In this document: one piece after another, positions 10,809-22,620 of the stretch
How the letters are laid out: every line of letters starts with the position of its first letter
Position numbering within the stretch: the first letter of the stretch is position 1
Source: Hemileia vastatrix
Taxonomy: Eukaryota; Basidiomycota; Pucciniomycetes; Pucciniales; Zaghouaniaceae
Assembly: GCA_030280995.1 (NCBI GenBank)
Contig: JASXTE010000002.1
Coordinates: 2,778,001-2,842,000, forward strand
DNA length: 64,000 nt
Reading direction: 5' to 3'
Notes under the pieces: generated by a model
Database searches by the model: none
Told to the model about the DNA's origin: nothing
Seen by the model: the letters and a program-made list of their open reading frames with translations, nothing else
Position numbers and translations under genes: made by a program

Positions 10809-11012
10809 ATGTATTCTGACCAGAAACACCATGTACCATGCCTTGTCATTTCAAAAAATTCACACTCTGCCTTGCCTCTGGATCATGAACCTCCCCTAAA
10901 CCAAGAATCCCCCCCTTCAACACTCCACTCCCTGCCACTGCTGTCATCTCCCCACCTCCTCATTCCAGTGCATGTCATTACCCTGCACCCAAGAGGAGGA
11001 GGTATATGTTAG
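10809..11012 (+). pseudogene. C-terminal tail of a sushi-like pol
   Basis: A Pro/Ser-rich 67-codon frame ending in PRGGGIC and stop. The last codons overlap the TGTTAG start of the LTR at 11007, and AAGAGGAGGAGG just before it is a polypurine tract. A pol frame that ends in a Gly-rich peptide inside the LTR is typical of Tf1/sushi-type Ty3 elements. The tail therefore belongs to an element lying to the left, not to H itself, and suggests two elements in tandem sharing one LTR. The start is arbitrary. Confidence 0.5.
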
Positions 11013-11323
11013 GATTTGGTTGAGAGGTGAGACGGAGGAGCGCTATGGGCACCATGCATTGTGAGAGGTGGAAGTGGGGATATTTCATAAGGGGGTTATA
11101 TGGGGAAAGCTCTGTGGAGCACTCCTCATTGGACAACTTATCCAGTAATCCAGTTACTCTATAGTCTCACTGATAAATTAGCATGACAGTTGCGTCTTCC
11201 CTCACTGTTGGAAGCCTTAAATTTAGTCAGTCTTAGTTAGTCTCATTGCTGTATTTAGCATAGTCAGTCCCATATCAGGCTAGTGTTAGCGCCAGAAGTA
11301 GTCTTCCTTCTTAGGTCTTAACA
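11007..11323 (+). repeat. LTR at the 5' end of element H
   Basis: 317 bp from TGTTAGGATTTGG to CTTAACA. A polypurine tract stands before it and the gag leader of H comes after, so it could serve as 3' LTR of the left remnant and 5' LTR of H. No tRNA-type primer site (TGG...) follows. Tf1/sushi elements often prime from their own transcript, but I found only a 7-base self-complementary match (ATATCAG), too short to claim. Confidence 0.6.
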
Positions 11324-11377
11324 TTTTGTCTGATATTAATTGGCCCACTACTGAAGAAAAATTAATCCCTCAGTTCA

Positions 11378-11463
11378 ACCTGATGCAGCAACCCTTTCTG
11401 CAATGCAAGAAGAAATGGCACACTTTCAAGAAAAATATTCCAGACTCATGAAACATCTAGAGG
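11378..11463 (+). pseudogene. Gag N-terminus of element H
   Basis: A short open stretch with SAMQEEMAHFQEKYSRLMKH, helical and probably coiled coil, as at the start of many Tf1/sushi gags. It is cut by the solo LTR at 11464 and continues after it: the codons of HLE on the left and VEERP on the right join across the LTR. Confidence 0.7.
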
Positions 11464-12564
11464 TGTGGTCTTCCAACATTGGCGGAGCCCTTTTGTTGGT
11501 CTATTTGGCATTATTTTGATATTCCTTAAATGGCATTATTTAATAATTGGGTGTTTTTTTGGAATTATTCAGAAAATATTGGGACTTCAGGGATGCGTAA
11601 ACTACATATAGATATCCCCGATTTTTCTCTATATTTTATGTCTTGATGAAATTTTTCAGATTTTAAGTATTATGGGGATAATTTCTCATTTTTCACTTAA
11701 AAAGGTAGCTGTTTAACTTTGTTTTTCCTGTTTTACGGGCTTATCTTAAGTCTTAGAGTTAAGTGCTTAGTACCATAAGAATGAGCTTATTTTTCTCTAC
11801 ATTTTATGTCTCAATTTTGTTATAGCCTAATTATGTGTTTTAAAGGTTTTAGTAGTTGTAGTAGATTTTTCTAAGTATTTTGAGTATTTTTGGAGGTTTT
11901 CGGTGGTTTTCTGGCTTCAGGGTAGTCTGGCTGCCTCAGGCAGGCCTCCTGACATCAGGTGGCCCGACCGCCTCAGTGCTAGAAGGCTGGGAAGCATTTC
12001 TAGAGGGGTTTTATGGAATTTGGCACTCAAGAACACCAAATTTGTTGGTGTGCATGGGCTTTTAGATAGTGGTCTGTGTTTAAATAGTGAATAAGACATT
12101 TTGGGGCAACTTTAATTATCCTACAACCATCCTGAGGTGATATCATTGTTCCTCACTCAGTTTTCACTGTTTTTTGGCCACAATTGGCTGTGTTTGTTGC
12201 AAGGTGAGTTCTTCATTTAACTTAACTTGGCTACTGGTTTCTCTGGTATAGTCTTACAAGCTAAAAAAAGTATTATTTCTGTCTCTGGTGTAAATTTTCA
12301 ACCCACATCAAGTATCATTTCTTTCTCTGGTGTGCACATTGGCCTACATTTTAGTTCTTTGGTTTGGTAGTCTGTCTGGAGACTAATTTCTTGGCTGATC
12401 AGGCAGTCAAGTGTTTTGTGAAAGGGGCTTTAGCAAACAGGAACCAATTTACTGTAGCAGGTAAATCTCACTTTATTTTTCTAAAGGGACAGGGGATTTT
12501 CTCTCTGGGTTTTCTCCAACTCCCTTGGTCTAGACCTATAGCTAGTACTAAAGGATTGTCTACA
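11464..12564 (+). mobile_element. Solo LTR, family C, copy 1
   Basis: 1101 bp, TGTGGTCTTCCAACATTGG to GATTGTCTACA. It is the same sequence family as 14344-15423, 18164-19249, 29900-30986 and 59695-60767. It interrupts the gag of H with nothing internal left, so it is a recombined solo LTR. The flanking 4-mers are GAGG and GTGG; 4-bp duplications occur in this family (ACAG for copy 2), so this is probably a duplication with one change. Small open frames near 11880-12100 are on opposing strands and chance. Confidence 0.88.
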
Positions 12565-13157
12565 GTGGAGGAAAGGCCCTCATATTGGGGCCCCCCTGAA
12601 GCAAAGGCACAGGCACCACCTATGACACCAGTGTCACTTGTTAAAGCCCAAAGATTGCAGTCCAGAAATCTTCAATGGAAAACAAGGTCCCTTTTCAGAT
12701 AAGTATATGCTGCATGTAACCCTCTATGTTCTGCTCAACAGACATAAGTTCCCAGACAAACAAGCAAAGATTGGGTTTGCAATATTGTACCTCACAGATG
12801 AGGCAGCATTCTGGGCAAGGCCATACACCAAGGAGCTCCTTGAAAATTCTCAGCCAGAAACAATGTTCTTCCAGTTCATGGTGGCATTTGAGTTAGCATT
12901 TGGTGGCCCTGAAATTTTCACAAATTTAGATCATGGGTCTAAAACAACTATGCCAAAGCCATTCAGTGCCAAATTCTGGGGCAATTCCAGCTACATCACA
13001 ACATGGGGAGAAGGAGAGCTCATGTTTCACTTCAGGAATGGGCTCTCATCAAAAACATGAAATGCCCTAATCAGTCACCCTTTTCCAACGTCCCCCCAAG
13101 CACTTATGGAGCTGGCTATCCAAATCAACAACAAGTTTAAACATCAGCAAATAGTTT
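12565..13157 (+). pseudogene. Gag capsid core of element H
   Basis: The frame 12638-13060 carries the Retrotrans_gag-like region, with LNRHKFPDKQAKIGFAI, DEAAFWARPY and a following ELAFGGPE. A stop falls after SSKT, and the frame then resumes with MELAIQINNKFKH before the next insertion. The product would be the structural capsid protein of the virus-like particle. Confidence 0.8.
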
Positions 13158-14342
13158 GTTGGAGTTTTCAGTATGTGCTAGTATCTAAGTATGATTTAAG
13201 AGTAAATATTAGTGGTTTTACTAATTATTGATAAATGAATTAGTGATTAAACCTCAGAGGAAGACTAATAAAATATTTTTCTCAATATAAACTCACAATA
13301 CTTTAATTTTTATGCGTGCTAGTGGTGGAAAATTGATAAATAAAATACAGTTATAGCTTATATATAGATAATATCAATTTGTAAATGCTTTATAATATAT
13401 TTATATATTATAATTATTGTTTAATAGTGCTTATTTGATGTGTAGTAAGTAAGTGATGTCTAAAAACCTTTCAAATCCTCCCTTACTTATATCAAAATCT
13501 GCTGGAGTGCACAGACCTTCAATCCAGATGATGTCACTGCTATCAATGGAAATTACAGCACTGTGAGGGCCCATCACCTCCGCATGGTGTCCACTTCAAG
13601 CATTTTCAACACCCAGACCTCCATTAAGGACCCTCCATCACAATTGATGATAACACAGACCCATACCATAAATAGAATAAACAGATAAAAGCAGATACCA
13701 TAAATAAACAGGTAGAATAACTTATCCAAAGAGTATATAATGAAGCCCAAAGCATTTAAAGGAACCAAATTAACTGTCCAAGCCCCTAATAGCATACCCA
13801 AGCATCCATATTAACCCAGTAATGATATCACAACCTCTAAATCCATGAAAATCCATCAAATGAAGCAGACTAAGTTGTATAACGTGGATATATGCACCTG
13901 AAATAGGTGTATATGCTTTTGCAGGTGTTGTGAGTCCACTATATATGTCCATATGACCTAAAATAAGCAGAAAAATAAAGGTTATAGGCTATTAAGAGGT
14001 TAAAACTCACTTATAGACCTAAATATACATAATATAACTACATATTTCACTGAATATGAAGCTTATGTATACATATAAGCTTATGAATGTCTATAATTAC
14101 TTAATATCATTTAAGATAAGTATATTATGACTTCATTAAGACCTTAATAAGTATTATTAGGCTATGGATAAGCCATTTAAACTACTATAAGTCATATAAT
14201 AGTGTAATAATTATATATATAAGTATTATAACCATATATATAAGTATTTTAACCTTATTTTTAAGTTAGAATCTTAATATAATTAAGGTTATCTTTTTTT
14301 AAACATAAGAATTACTCAGTCCTGGGAATACCTAGGCTGACA
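13158..14342 (-). mobile_element. LTR-like block related to the element B LTR
   Basis: Read on the minus strand from 14342 it begins TGTCAGCCTAGGTATTCCC followed by a GGACTGAGTAA tract. The B LTR at 46718 begins TGTCAGCCTGTATATCCCC followed by AAGACTGAGTAA. The remainder is AT-rich with weaker likeness. It sits between gag pieces of H, so it is an insertion, probably a solo LTR. The left end near 13158 is approximate and no duplication was found. The segment 13488-13640 is less AT-rich and could be coding, but I recognise nothing in it. Confidence 0.55.
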
Positions 14343-14343
14343 G

Positions 14344-15423
14344 TGTAGACAGTCCTATAGTACTAGCTATAGGGCTTGAACAAGGAATTTGGAGTAAATC
14401 TGGAGAAAAAAACCCCTGTCCCTTTGAGAAAATACCAGGTGAGATTTATTTGCTACAGCAAATTAGAGACTGTTACTATACCCCTTCCAACACACTTCTT
14501 GACTGCTTAACAAGTCAAGACAGTAGCCAATAGGAGACCACTGAGAACCAAAGAACCAGAAACCTGAAATGCAGAAAGATCCACACCAGAAAAACAAACA
14601 CTGTGCACTTGTTGCACAGGAAACAGCCATAATAATTGATGCAGGTTGCAAAGCTACACCAGAAAACCAGTTGCAAAAGTTGAGTTAAATGAAGAACTAA
14701 CCTTGGAACAAACACAGCCAATTGTGGCCAAAAAACAGTAAAAACTGAGTGAGAACAATGATATCACCTCCAGATGGTTGTATTATAATTAAATTTGCCC
14801 CAAACTGTCTTATTCACTATGTACACACAGACCACTATCTAAAAGCCCATGCACACCAACAAATTTGGTGTTCTTGAGCGCCAAATTGCATAAAACCCCT
14901 CTAGAAATGCTTCTTAGCCTTCTAGCACAAAGGTGGATGGCACACCTAGAAGCGGCCAGACCTCCCTGAAGCCATAAAACCACCAAAAACCACCAAAAAA
15001 GCCCAAAATACTTATAAAAATACACCATGACTACTAAAACCTTTAAAACACATAATTAGACTATAACAACATTGAGACATAAAATGTAGAGAAAAATTAG
15101 CTCATTCTAAAGGTACTAAGAACTTAAAATTAAGACTTATGGTTAGCCTGTAAAACACAAAAAACAAAATTAAACAGCTATCTTTTAGAAATGAAAAATG
15201 TGGAAATGACCCCTTAAAACTTAGAATATGAATAATTTCAACAAGACATAAAATATAGAGAAAAACCAGAGCTATCCAATGGTAGTACCCACATCCCTGA
15301 AGTCCCAATATTTTCTGAGTAAAACTATAAAAACACCCAATTATTTAACCAATGTCAATTAAGAAATACCAAAACAGCGCCAAACAGCCCAACAAAAGCC
15401 TCTGCCAATTTTGGAAGACCACA
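14344..15423 (-). mobile_element. Solo LTR, family C, copy 2
   Basis: 1080 bp, the reverse complement of the family C LTR: TGTAGACAGTCC at the left and GGAAGACCACA at the right. ACAG at 14340-14343 is repeated exactly at 15424-15427, a clean 4-bp target-site duplication. It landed at the very edge of the older LTR-like block in H. No internal coding remains. Confidence 0.92.
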
Positions 15424-15641
15424 ACAGGTGTGGTGCTTGTCAGTGGTACAACTATGCCCCATCAAGTGGGGCCAGCTCTAGGGACCCAAATGCCATGGAT
15501 ATCAATGCAGTAAATGCATGCAGTGCTATTGGGAGAATTTTTCCTCATGAGGAATACAATAGCTTTATGGGAAGAGGGCTCTGCCTCAAATGTGGGAGTG
15601 GTGGTCATTTGGAAAGAAAGTGTAGGGGAAAAAAGGGTTAG
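15424..15641 (+). pseudogene. Nucleocapsid zinc knuckle of element H
   Basis: Contains DPNAMDINAV and then CLKCGSGGHLERKC, a complete CX2CX4HX4C knuckle that binds element RNA. It ends at a stop right after a basic RGKKG tail. This is the normal C-terminus of gag in the Tf1/sushi group. Confidence 0.85.
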
Positions 15642-16520
15642 CGAGGTGAAGGATAGTGCAGGAAAGGGGAAGGTAAAAGACAGTGCTCAGTAGTGAAGGT
15701 TGTGCCTTCCTTGAGAAGAATAGAGGGAAAGTATAAGGGGTATTTAGTATAATAATTATCAGAATGTAAGCCACTTGAGGTAAATGATAATTGTATTATA
15801 CTGAACTTTCCTTTAATGAACCTTGACACCACAACATATGTACGAGCCCTACTGGACTGTGGGGCCACAGACTAATTTAATTCTAATAAGTTTTTACAGA
15901 GAGAAAAAAGAAAAAATAAAAATTGGACCACCGTAGGCCTCTAATTACGTTTGATGGATCCCCAGGTGGGGGAGGAGAAGAAGTAAGAGAGAAGGTTTTT
16001 TGAAGGCTCTGGTGTGACAGAAGGGGGTCTCAGTGCAAGGAATATTCAACTAAACTGAAGTACTAGTACAAAATGGTAATGTGCATAACATGTCTGGAGC
16101 AATATAAACTGAAAATTTATTGGAAGGAAAGGGGATGCTGGCACTAAATTATCAGCCCCCTGGCCCCTTCAGAGGTCAGGGGCCCATCCTGGCGAGTCTT
16201 CTGATGTTTTTTTATCAGAAAATAGCTTACCACCAGAGGTTATGCTTCCTCTTGATTATAAGAAGTAGGATGGGGATGGGGAATCAATGGGAAGCATTGG
16301 GGGGGAGCATAAAGGGGGCAAAGTGCACCAAGAAGAGGATAAGGCACAACAAAGAAAGGGCAAGACAGAAAATGGAAAGGTGGATGGCACAGAGAAAGAA
16401 TTTATTCCCTAGCCTCTTCAGGTGTAAGGGGTCACTCCCAGAGAGTCTCCTGGTGTCTCATTATCATCAGTATACTTTCCACAAGAACTGAAACTTTCTC
16501 TTGATGCTAAGTTTCAGGAC
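15642..16520 (+). pseudogene. Protease region of element H
   Basis: Near 15826-15870 the plus strand reads TTYVRALLDCGATD, a retropepsin active-site block in which the usual Asp-Ser/Thr-Gly is Asp-Cys-Gly. A stop follows immediately. The rest of the stretch to 16520 has only short disconnected frames; those at 15586-15868 minus and 16120-16491 plus are unconvincing. Confidence 0.6.
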
Positions 16521-18163
16521 TTGGAGGGGGTGCCAGAGGAAGAGGAGGAACTGGAATGCAATGCAACAGCTTGGAACATATCCATCAAGATTTCAGCCAA
16601 GGTCCAGTCTTCAAAGCCAACAAAAAGCCTCAAGGAAATGGTCCCTGAAGCTTATTGGGATTTCTTACTGCTTTTTGAAGATGGAGAAGTCAAGACCCTA
16701 CCACCTCATTGACTGTAAAACTTTGCCATTGATCTGATTCCAGACGCAACCCCTAAATTCAACAGTATAATCCCATTATCAACTCAAGAGTCAACAGCAC
16801 CTAAAGAGATGATTGATTATAATTCAAAGAATTTTTTTATTAGGGAATAAAAATCTCCTGGGGCTACCCCTCTGATTGTTTCAGGAAAAAAGGATGGCTC
16901 ACTAAGACCTTGCATGGATTTCAGAATTTTAAATGCACTGAAGTTAAAGTACAGATATTACCTTCCTTTAGCTAGTGAGCTAATTGATAGTCTTCAAGGT
17001 GCAGAGATCTTCACATCTCTAGATCTTAGAGAAGGTTACCACAATATATGTGTGAAAGAAGGTAATAAAAAAAACTGGAATTCTGCACTAAATTTGGTCA
17101 TTTTGAATGGTTGAGAATTCCATTTGGTCTATGTAATTGCCCTGCGACCTTCCAACACTTCACCAAAAGCATCTTTAGAGAAAGAACAGGGAAAGATGTA
17201 GCAGTATACCTGGACAACATCTTTTTACTCCAGATCAATGGGGGAACACCAGATACATGTAAAGTACTGTTTTAAGTGCTTGAGGAAGACCCAGGTATGG
17301 CTAAAGCTAGAGAAATGTTTCTTATCAGTGAGATAAATCCCCTACATGGGTATACTCATTTCAAAGAATAAGGTGAAAATGGACCAGGAGAAAGTAAAGG
17401 CAGTAAAAGAATGGCTAACACCAGCTTCAGTAAAGGTGTTCCAGTCATTTCTAGTCTTTGCAAATTTTACTGCCATTTTATTGAAAACTACTCCCAAATT
17501 TTCCAACAAATGCATGACCTCAAAAAGAATGAAGCCAAATTTATCTGGACCAGTAGCCAACACAATTTGTTTGACTACCTGAAAAAACAATTTGTGACAT
17601 CCCCTATTCTTGCAATCCCTGACTTATTAAAGCCATTTTTTTTGGAATGCGACTGCTCAGATTTTGCACTAGGTGCAGTATTATTCCAATAAAATTCTGT
17701 AATGTCTTTTACTCAGTAGCTTATCTTTCATGAACACTTCTAGGAACCAAACAAAACTATGAAATATATAATAAGGAGTTATTGGAGCTAGTAGAAGCAG
17801 TATGCACCTGGGGTCACTATTTGGAAGGAGGGCCTGACCAGTTACAAGCTATTATTTACATAGATCATAAAAAAAAAACCCTTCTGATCACTAAAAATTT
17901 TACTTGCTAGCAGGTGTGCTGGGAAGAGCTTCTAAGCAGCATTAATTATGTTGTTAAATTTTGAACAGGGAAGAAAAGTGGCAAAACTGATGCAATAACA
18001 TGACATCCTGACTTAAACTCAGCACTGGGCCAACTACACCCTGTTGGGGCAATGTTGTTGAAGGGGGACCTTGAAGATGTGGAGTTGGTGGATGAGGATT
18101 TGATGTAATGGGTGGGAAGGTGACAGGAAAAGGATGAGGGAGTGAAGGAGTTGATGAAGGTGC
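16521..18163 (+). pseudogene. Reverse transcriptase and RNase H of element H
   Basis: The RT N-terminal part is recognisable in VPEAYWDFLLLFEDGEVKTL and IPLSTQEST, then GSLRPCMDFRILNALKLKYR, FTSLDLREGYHNI (first Asp) and a frameshifted FGLCNCPATFQ. The catalytic box at 17207-17218 reads YLDN instead of YLDD, so one metal-binding Asp is lost. RNase H follows after FVTSPILAIPD, with LECDCSDFALGAVLFQ. The sequence stops at 18163 where element D is inserted and resumes at 30987. Confidence 0.85.
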
Positions 18164-19249
18164 TGTGGTCTTCCAACATTGGCAAAGGCCATTTTTGGGC
18201 TGTTTGGTTCTGTTTGGGTATGCCTTAATTGACATTGGTTGAATAATTGGTTTTTTTTCTAGTTTTATTCTATGAGTACTGGGACTATGGTTATTTAGCT
18301 ACTACCATTGGACAGTACCAGTTTTTCTTTATATTTTATTTCTTGATGACATTTTTCATATTCTAAGTTTTAAGGGGTCATTTTCTCACTTTTCATTTAT
18401 AAAAGATAGCTGTTAAATTTTGTTTTTTGTGATTTATGGGCTAAGCTTAATTCTTAGAGTTAAGTGCTTAGTACCATTAAGTAAACTAATTTGGCTCTAT
18501 ATTCTATGTCTCAATGTTTTCATAGCTTAATAGTGTGTTTTAAGGGTTTTAGTAGTTGTGGTGGATTTTTCATAGTATTTTGGGCTTTATTGGAGCTTTA
18601 TGGTGGTTTTCTGGCTTCAGGGAGGTCTGGCTACTTCTAGGCGGGAAGCCTTCCCACCTTGGTTATAGAAGGCTGGGAAGCATTTCCAGAGGGTTTTTAT
18701 TCAATTTGGCTGTCAAAAGTGCCAAATTTGTTTCTGTGCATGGATTTTTTAGATGGTAGTTGGTGTGTACATACTGAATAAGACAGTTTGGGGCAACTTT
18801 AATTATCATACAACCATCCGGAGGTGATACCATTGTTTCTCACTCAGTTTCCACTGTTTTTTAGTCACAATTGGCTGTGTTTGTTGCAAGGTTAGTTCTT
18901 CATTTAACTCAACTTTGTCAACTGCTTTCTCTGGTGTAGCTTTGCAACCTGCATCAAGTATTATTGGTGTTTTCTGTGCAGCAAGTGCACAGTGTTTTAT
19001 TTTTCTGGTTTGAATCTTTCTGCATTTCAGGTTTCTGGTTATTTGGTTCTCAGTGGTCTCCTATTGGCTACTGTCTTGACTTGTAAAGAATTCAAGAAGT
19101 GTGTTGGAAGGGGTATAGTAACAGTCTCTAATTTGCTGTAGCAAAAAAATCTCACCTGGTATTTTCTCAAAGGGACAGAGGTTTTTCTCTCCAGTTTTCT
19201 CCAAATCCCTTGGTCAAGGCCTATAGCTAGTACTATAGGATTGTCTATA
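18164..19249 (+). repeat. 5' LTR of element D
   Basis: Starts TGTGGTCTTCC and ends GATTGTCTATA, where other copies have TCTACA; the terminal CA has become TA. It is followed by TTTC and the primer-binding site. Confidence 0.9.
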
Positions 19250-19253
19250 TTTC

Positions 19254-19270
19254 TGGCACCTAATGTGGGG
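19254..19270 (+). other. Primer-binding site of element D
   Basis: TGGCACCTAATGTGGGG, four bases after the LTR. The equivalents are TGGAGCCCAACGTGGGG at 60772 and TGGCACCCAACATGGGG at 32933. The leading TGG pairs with the CCA of a tRNA; the tRNA was not identified. Confidence 0.8.
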
Positions 19271-19356
19271 GGAGGATTTGTCAGATTTTTGGACTTTCTG
19301 TTACTTTTGTAATCTCTTCTGTTGTTGGAAATTGGTTTTTTGGAATCTATTGGACC

Positions 19357-21785
19357 ATGGCTTCTGGACTCTCTTTCTCTAGTGGTGGTGGTGGCACTTT
19401 TGGTGCTGCTGAGGATGGTAGTACTTCTGTTTCTTTTATGACATCTGTTAGGATTAAGTCCTGGAAGGGGCCTATGTTTATGGGGGAGGATGTGAATTTG
19501 TTTCTGGAGCTTTTTGAGGCTTCTGGAAATGTGTATGGTTCTTCTCACTTGGACATGGTGAAGCAAGTCATCTTCTATATTGGAGACAAAGATTTGGTGA
19601 AGCAGGTACCTGCTATGGAGGGTTATAGGAGGAAATATTGGAAAAATTTGTGTCTGCAGATGAAAGACAGGTGGGGATCCAGGTCCTTAATGGTGGATCT
19701 CAATATGATTGCAAGTGAATTGAAATCTTATGGAAGTGTGAACAAACTCCATACTTATAGGAAGTTTCTGGCTCAGTTGGAGCCAGTGGTGGATTATTTG
19801 GTGAGTGTGAAGGAGTTGGAGAGTACTGACTCTGCAAGGGATATTTTCTGGTCTGCTCTTGCCAGGAATGTCAGGATTGATGTGTTGAAGGAGTTGGCAA
19901 GGAAGGACTTAATGAAGATTCTTCCTAATGTGAATCAGAAATTGCCTGCTCTTTTTGTGGTGAAGGAGTTTGCGGAGGGTCATCTCAAACTATTGGAAGT
20001 GGATTATTTCCAGGAAGCTAGCACCAATTATGTTAGAAAGGTCAGTGAAGCCTTTGCTGAAGATGTGGAAGAGTCTAGGAAGAAGGAAAGTTTGAACAAG
20101 GGGAAGGCTCCTGAGAAGCCTATAGAGGTTGATCCAGTTGTGGAGCAGTTGGCTGATCTGAAAAAACAGCTACATATTTTTGTTCAAGAGGTTCACAAGG
20201 CCAATAAGGCTCCTTCTCAGCCTAGAGATTTTGATATGAAGGTTGGTAGGAGTGATCCTTGGGTCTGCTCTTATTGGAGCAGGAAGGGCCACAAGTCCAA
20301 TGATTTTTGGGCACTGAATAGGGATGTGTCTGAAGGAAAGGTGGAAGTTGATGGGAAAGTGTTAAAGTTCAAAGATGGTTCTTTTTTGAAGCCTAATGAT
20401 GGTCAGGCTCTAGTGAACTTGGTGAGGAGGAGACATAATGTCAACTCAAGGAGGCCAAGGTTTGAAGAGTTGCCTAATGATGTTCTTCTTCTGGTAAAGA
20501 TGGAGATAATGGCAAGGGAAAGGGAATGGAGGATAATAGAGTCTCATTTACATCTTCCTTTGGTTGTTTGATGTTGTATTCTTGTGGTGTAAAGTCAAGT
20601 GGGGAACGCTTGGCTGGTGTTTTTGATGTGGAACCAGGAAAGGTGGAAAGGCCTAAGAGAAGTGCTCAGTCTCAACCAAAGCCTGAGGCTTCAAAGATGG
20701 ATCCTAAGCTGAGTGCAGCTAGGAAGAAGTACAGAAAAGAGGAGCTGTATAAAATGCAGATAGTTATGTCAGATATGGGCCCCCCTAGTTTTGGAGCATT
20801 GGAAATGAATGGTGAGCCAATGCCTATGGATGTTGATTCTGACTCTGAGGAGAATGTCCCTTTGGCTTCATTTTAAAAGCATTCTGGAGTTAGAGGTTCT
20901 GGTGAGGGATCTGGTTTTATTCCTGTTGATAGTAAATCTGTTGGTGGTTCTGGTCCTCAAGAATCTTCTAGGGCCAAGGTAGTGAGGCAAAGGGCTCACT
21001 TTGAGAGGTCAGTGGTTTCTGGACAAGTTAATTTTATGGACTCTGTCCTGGAAAGGATGAATAAGGGTCAGGTTTCCCTAACTAATGGGGAGATTTATGC
21101 TATCAGTCCTGGGTTGGCTGATAGGCAGAAAAAGTTGTGGACCAGGAAAAGGGTTTCTTCTAAGGAGGTAGAATAAATTTGTGATTATGCTGAAAAATTT
21201 GGTGAGGGGTTGGAAACTCATTTTTCTGCACCTCTGGGTTATTTCAATGTCATTCTGAATGGCAGGGAGGCTAGGGCATTGGTGGACTCAGGTTCTCAGA
21301 TTAACCTAATTTCTTTTTTTGAGGCCACCCATCTGGGCCTCCCCATCAAAACAGGTATTGGTGCAAATTTGAGAGGGATTGGTGGCCATGTCACTGAATT
21401 GGTTGGAACATCTGAGTTTTTTAAGTTAGATGTTGGTGGAGCTTCAGGAAAGGTTCACTTTTACATTGCCAAAGGGACTGTAAGAGCAGCTTTGGGTGGA
21501 CCATTCTTGATGGATTTTCAAGCAAGAATTGGTTATCAGTTTTATGTGGGAATAAGTTTGGAGTTGACTGGTGAAGATGAAAAGAGGCTTCACATGAGGT
21601 TATCATCTCCTGTAGAGGATGGTTGGGAGACCAGGCCTGGTTTATCTTTAATTTACCAGTGCATGGACTGTTGTAGGAGAAGAAGAGAAGTGGGTGCTGC
21701 ATCTGATTTTTTGGAGCATGTCTCAGGCTCTAGTGGGAGTCTGTCTTTTTTTATAGTGATAATGGCTGATAACCCAAGTGCTTAA
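19357..21785 (+). pseudogene. Gag and protease of element D
   Basis: ATG at 19357 (MASGLSF), the same start context as the gag at 60859. The first frame runs to 20571; a frameshift continues it at 20526-20876 and further stops follow near 20876 and 21174. The capsid part matches 60859-63111. The zinc knuckle is degraded: CSYWSRKGHKSNDFW has lost its second and last Cys. The protease active site is ARALVDSGSQINLIS near 21270-21310 (DSG intact). The last frame runs to 21785 and passes the position where the copy at 60859 has a stop. Confidence 0.88.
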
Positions 21786-22620
21786 ACCTCTCCCCATGAT
21801 GAGGAAATCCCAAGTTGTAGTAGGTCAGCTCTGTTAGAGATATACCAAGTGGATTTTCAACTTTCTATTTTTAATGTTTCTCTTCTCTGCAAGTATTCTT
21901 CAAGTTTTTATCAAGTATCTGTTCTCTCACAAAAATTTCAATTAATTTTAATTCAAGTTTGAAAAAGAAGATTGGTCATATATCTTTATTGAAAGATATG
22001 CAGGAAAGCTGTAGAGTGGTGAGATTAAGGTTAAAAAGTAAGTCCTCCCAATTGTGCACTGTTAGGGTTTCTTCTACACCTTTCAAAAAATTACCTTGGC
22101 CACGTCTGTGAGCATTGGGTAACCCCATGGTTATTTTTTGTAGTATAGAATAAAACTCAAGAAAAGAAAAGAAAAATTTCAAGATAACTGAATAAAATCA
22201 AGAAAAAACTCTTATGATAATCAAGAAAGAAGACAAGAATTATTTTTGTGAATTTCATCAAGATCAATTTTTGGGCTTCCAGCACAAGGTTAAACTGCAT
22301 AAATTATTGAAGAATGAAGATCAAAAAGATCAATTTTTGGGCCTTCTGCGTGAGGATAAACTGCAAAATTTTAGAAGATGTGATTCAGAAGATGAATCAA
22401 GATTTGAAGATTTAGAAGATAGAAGTGAAGATGAAGATGTGGAATTGTGGAAAAGTTTTGGAGTGGTGAGATTGGGGAATAAAAGTAAGTCCTCCCAATT
22501 GTGCACCGCTAGGGTTTCTTCTACACCTTTCAAAAACATTACCTTGGCCACACATGTGAGCAATGGGGAGACCCTTGGTTTTTGTTCCAGGTCTGGTGGT
22601 GAAGATTTCCTGAAGATCCC
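21786..22620 (+). repeat. Linker of element D with a 440-bp tandem duplication
   Basis: A segment starting near 22005 with GTGAGATTAAGG and reading AAGTAAGTCCTCCCAATTG recurs near 22447, a period of about 440 bp. Inside the period a shorter unit of about 63 bp (GATCAATTTTTGGGC) is repeated twice. The same arrangement exists at 63480-64000, so the duplication is older than both copies. The second unit is open in the pol frame (KSSQLCTARVSSTPF). Confidence 0.8.

Noticed and set aside
11880..12100. Overlapping small frames in the family C LTR
   Set aside because: Three frames on both strands in the same LTR piece; similar shadows recur in every LTR copy with different stops.
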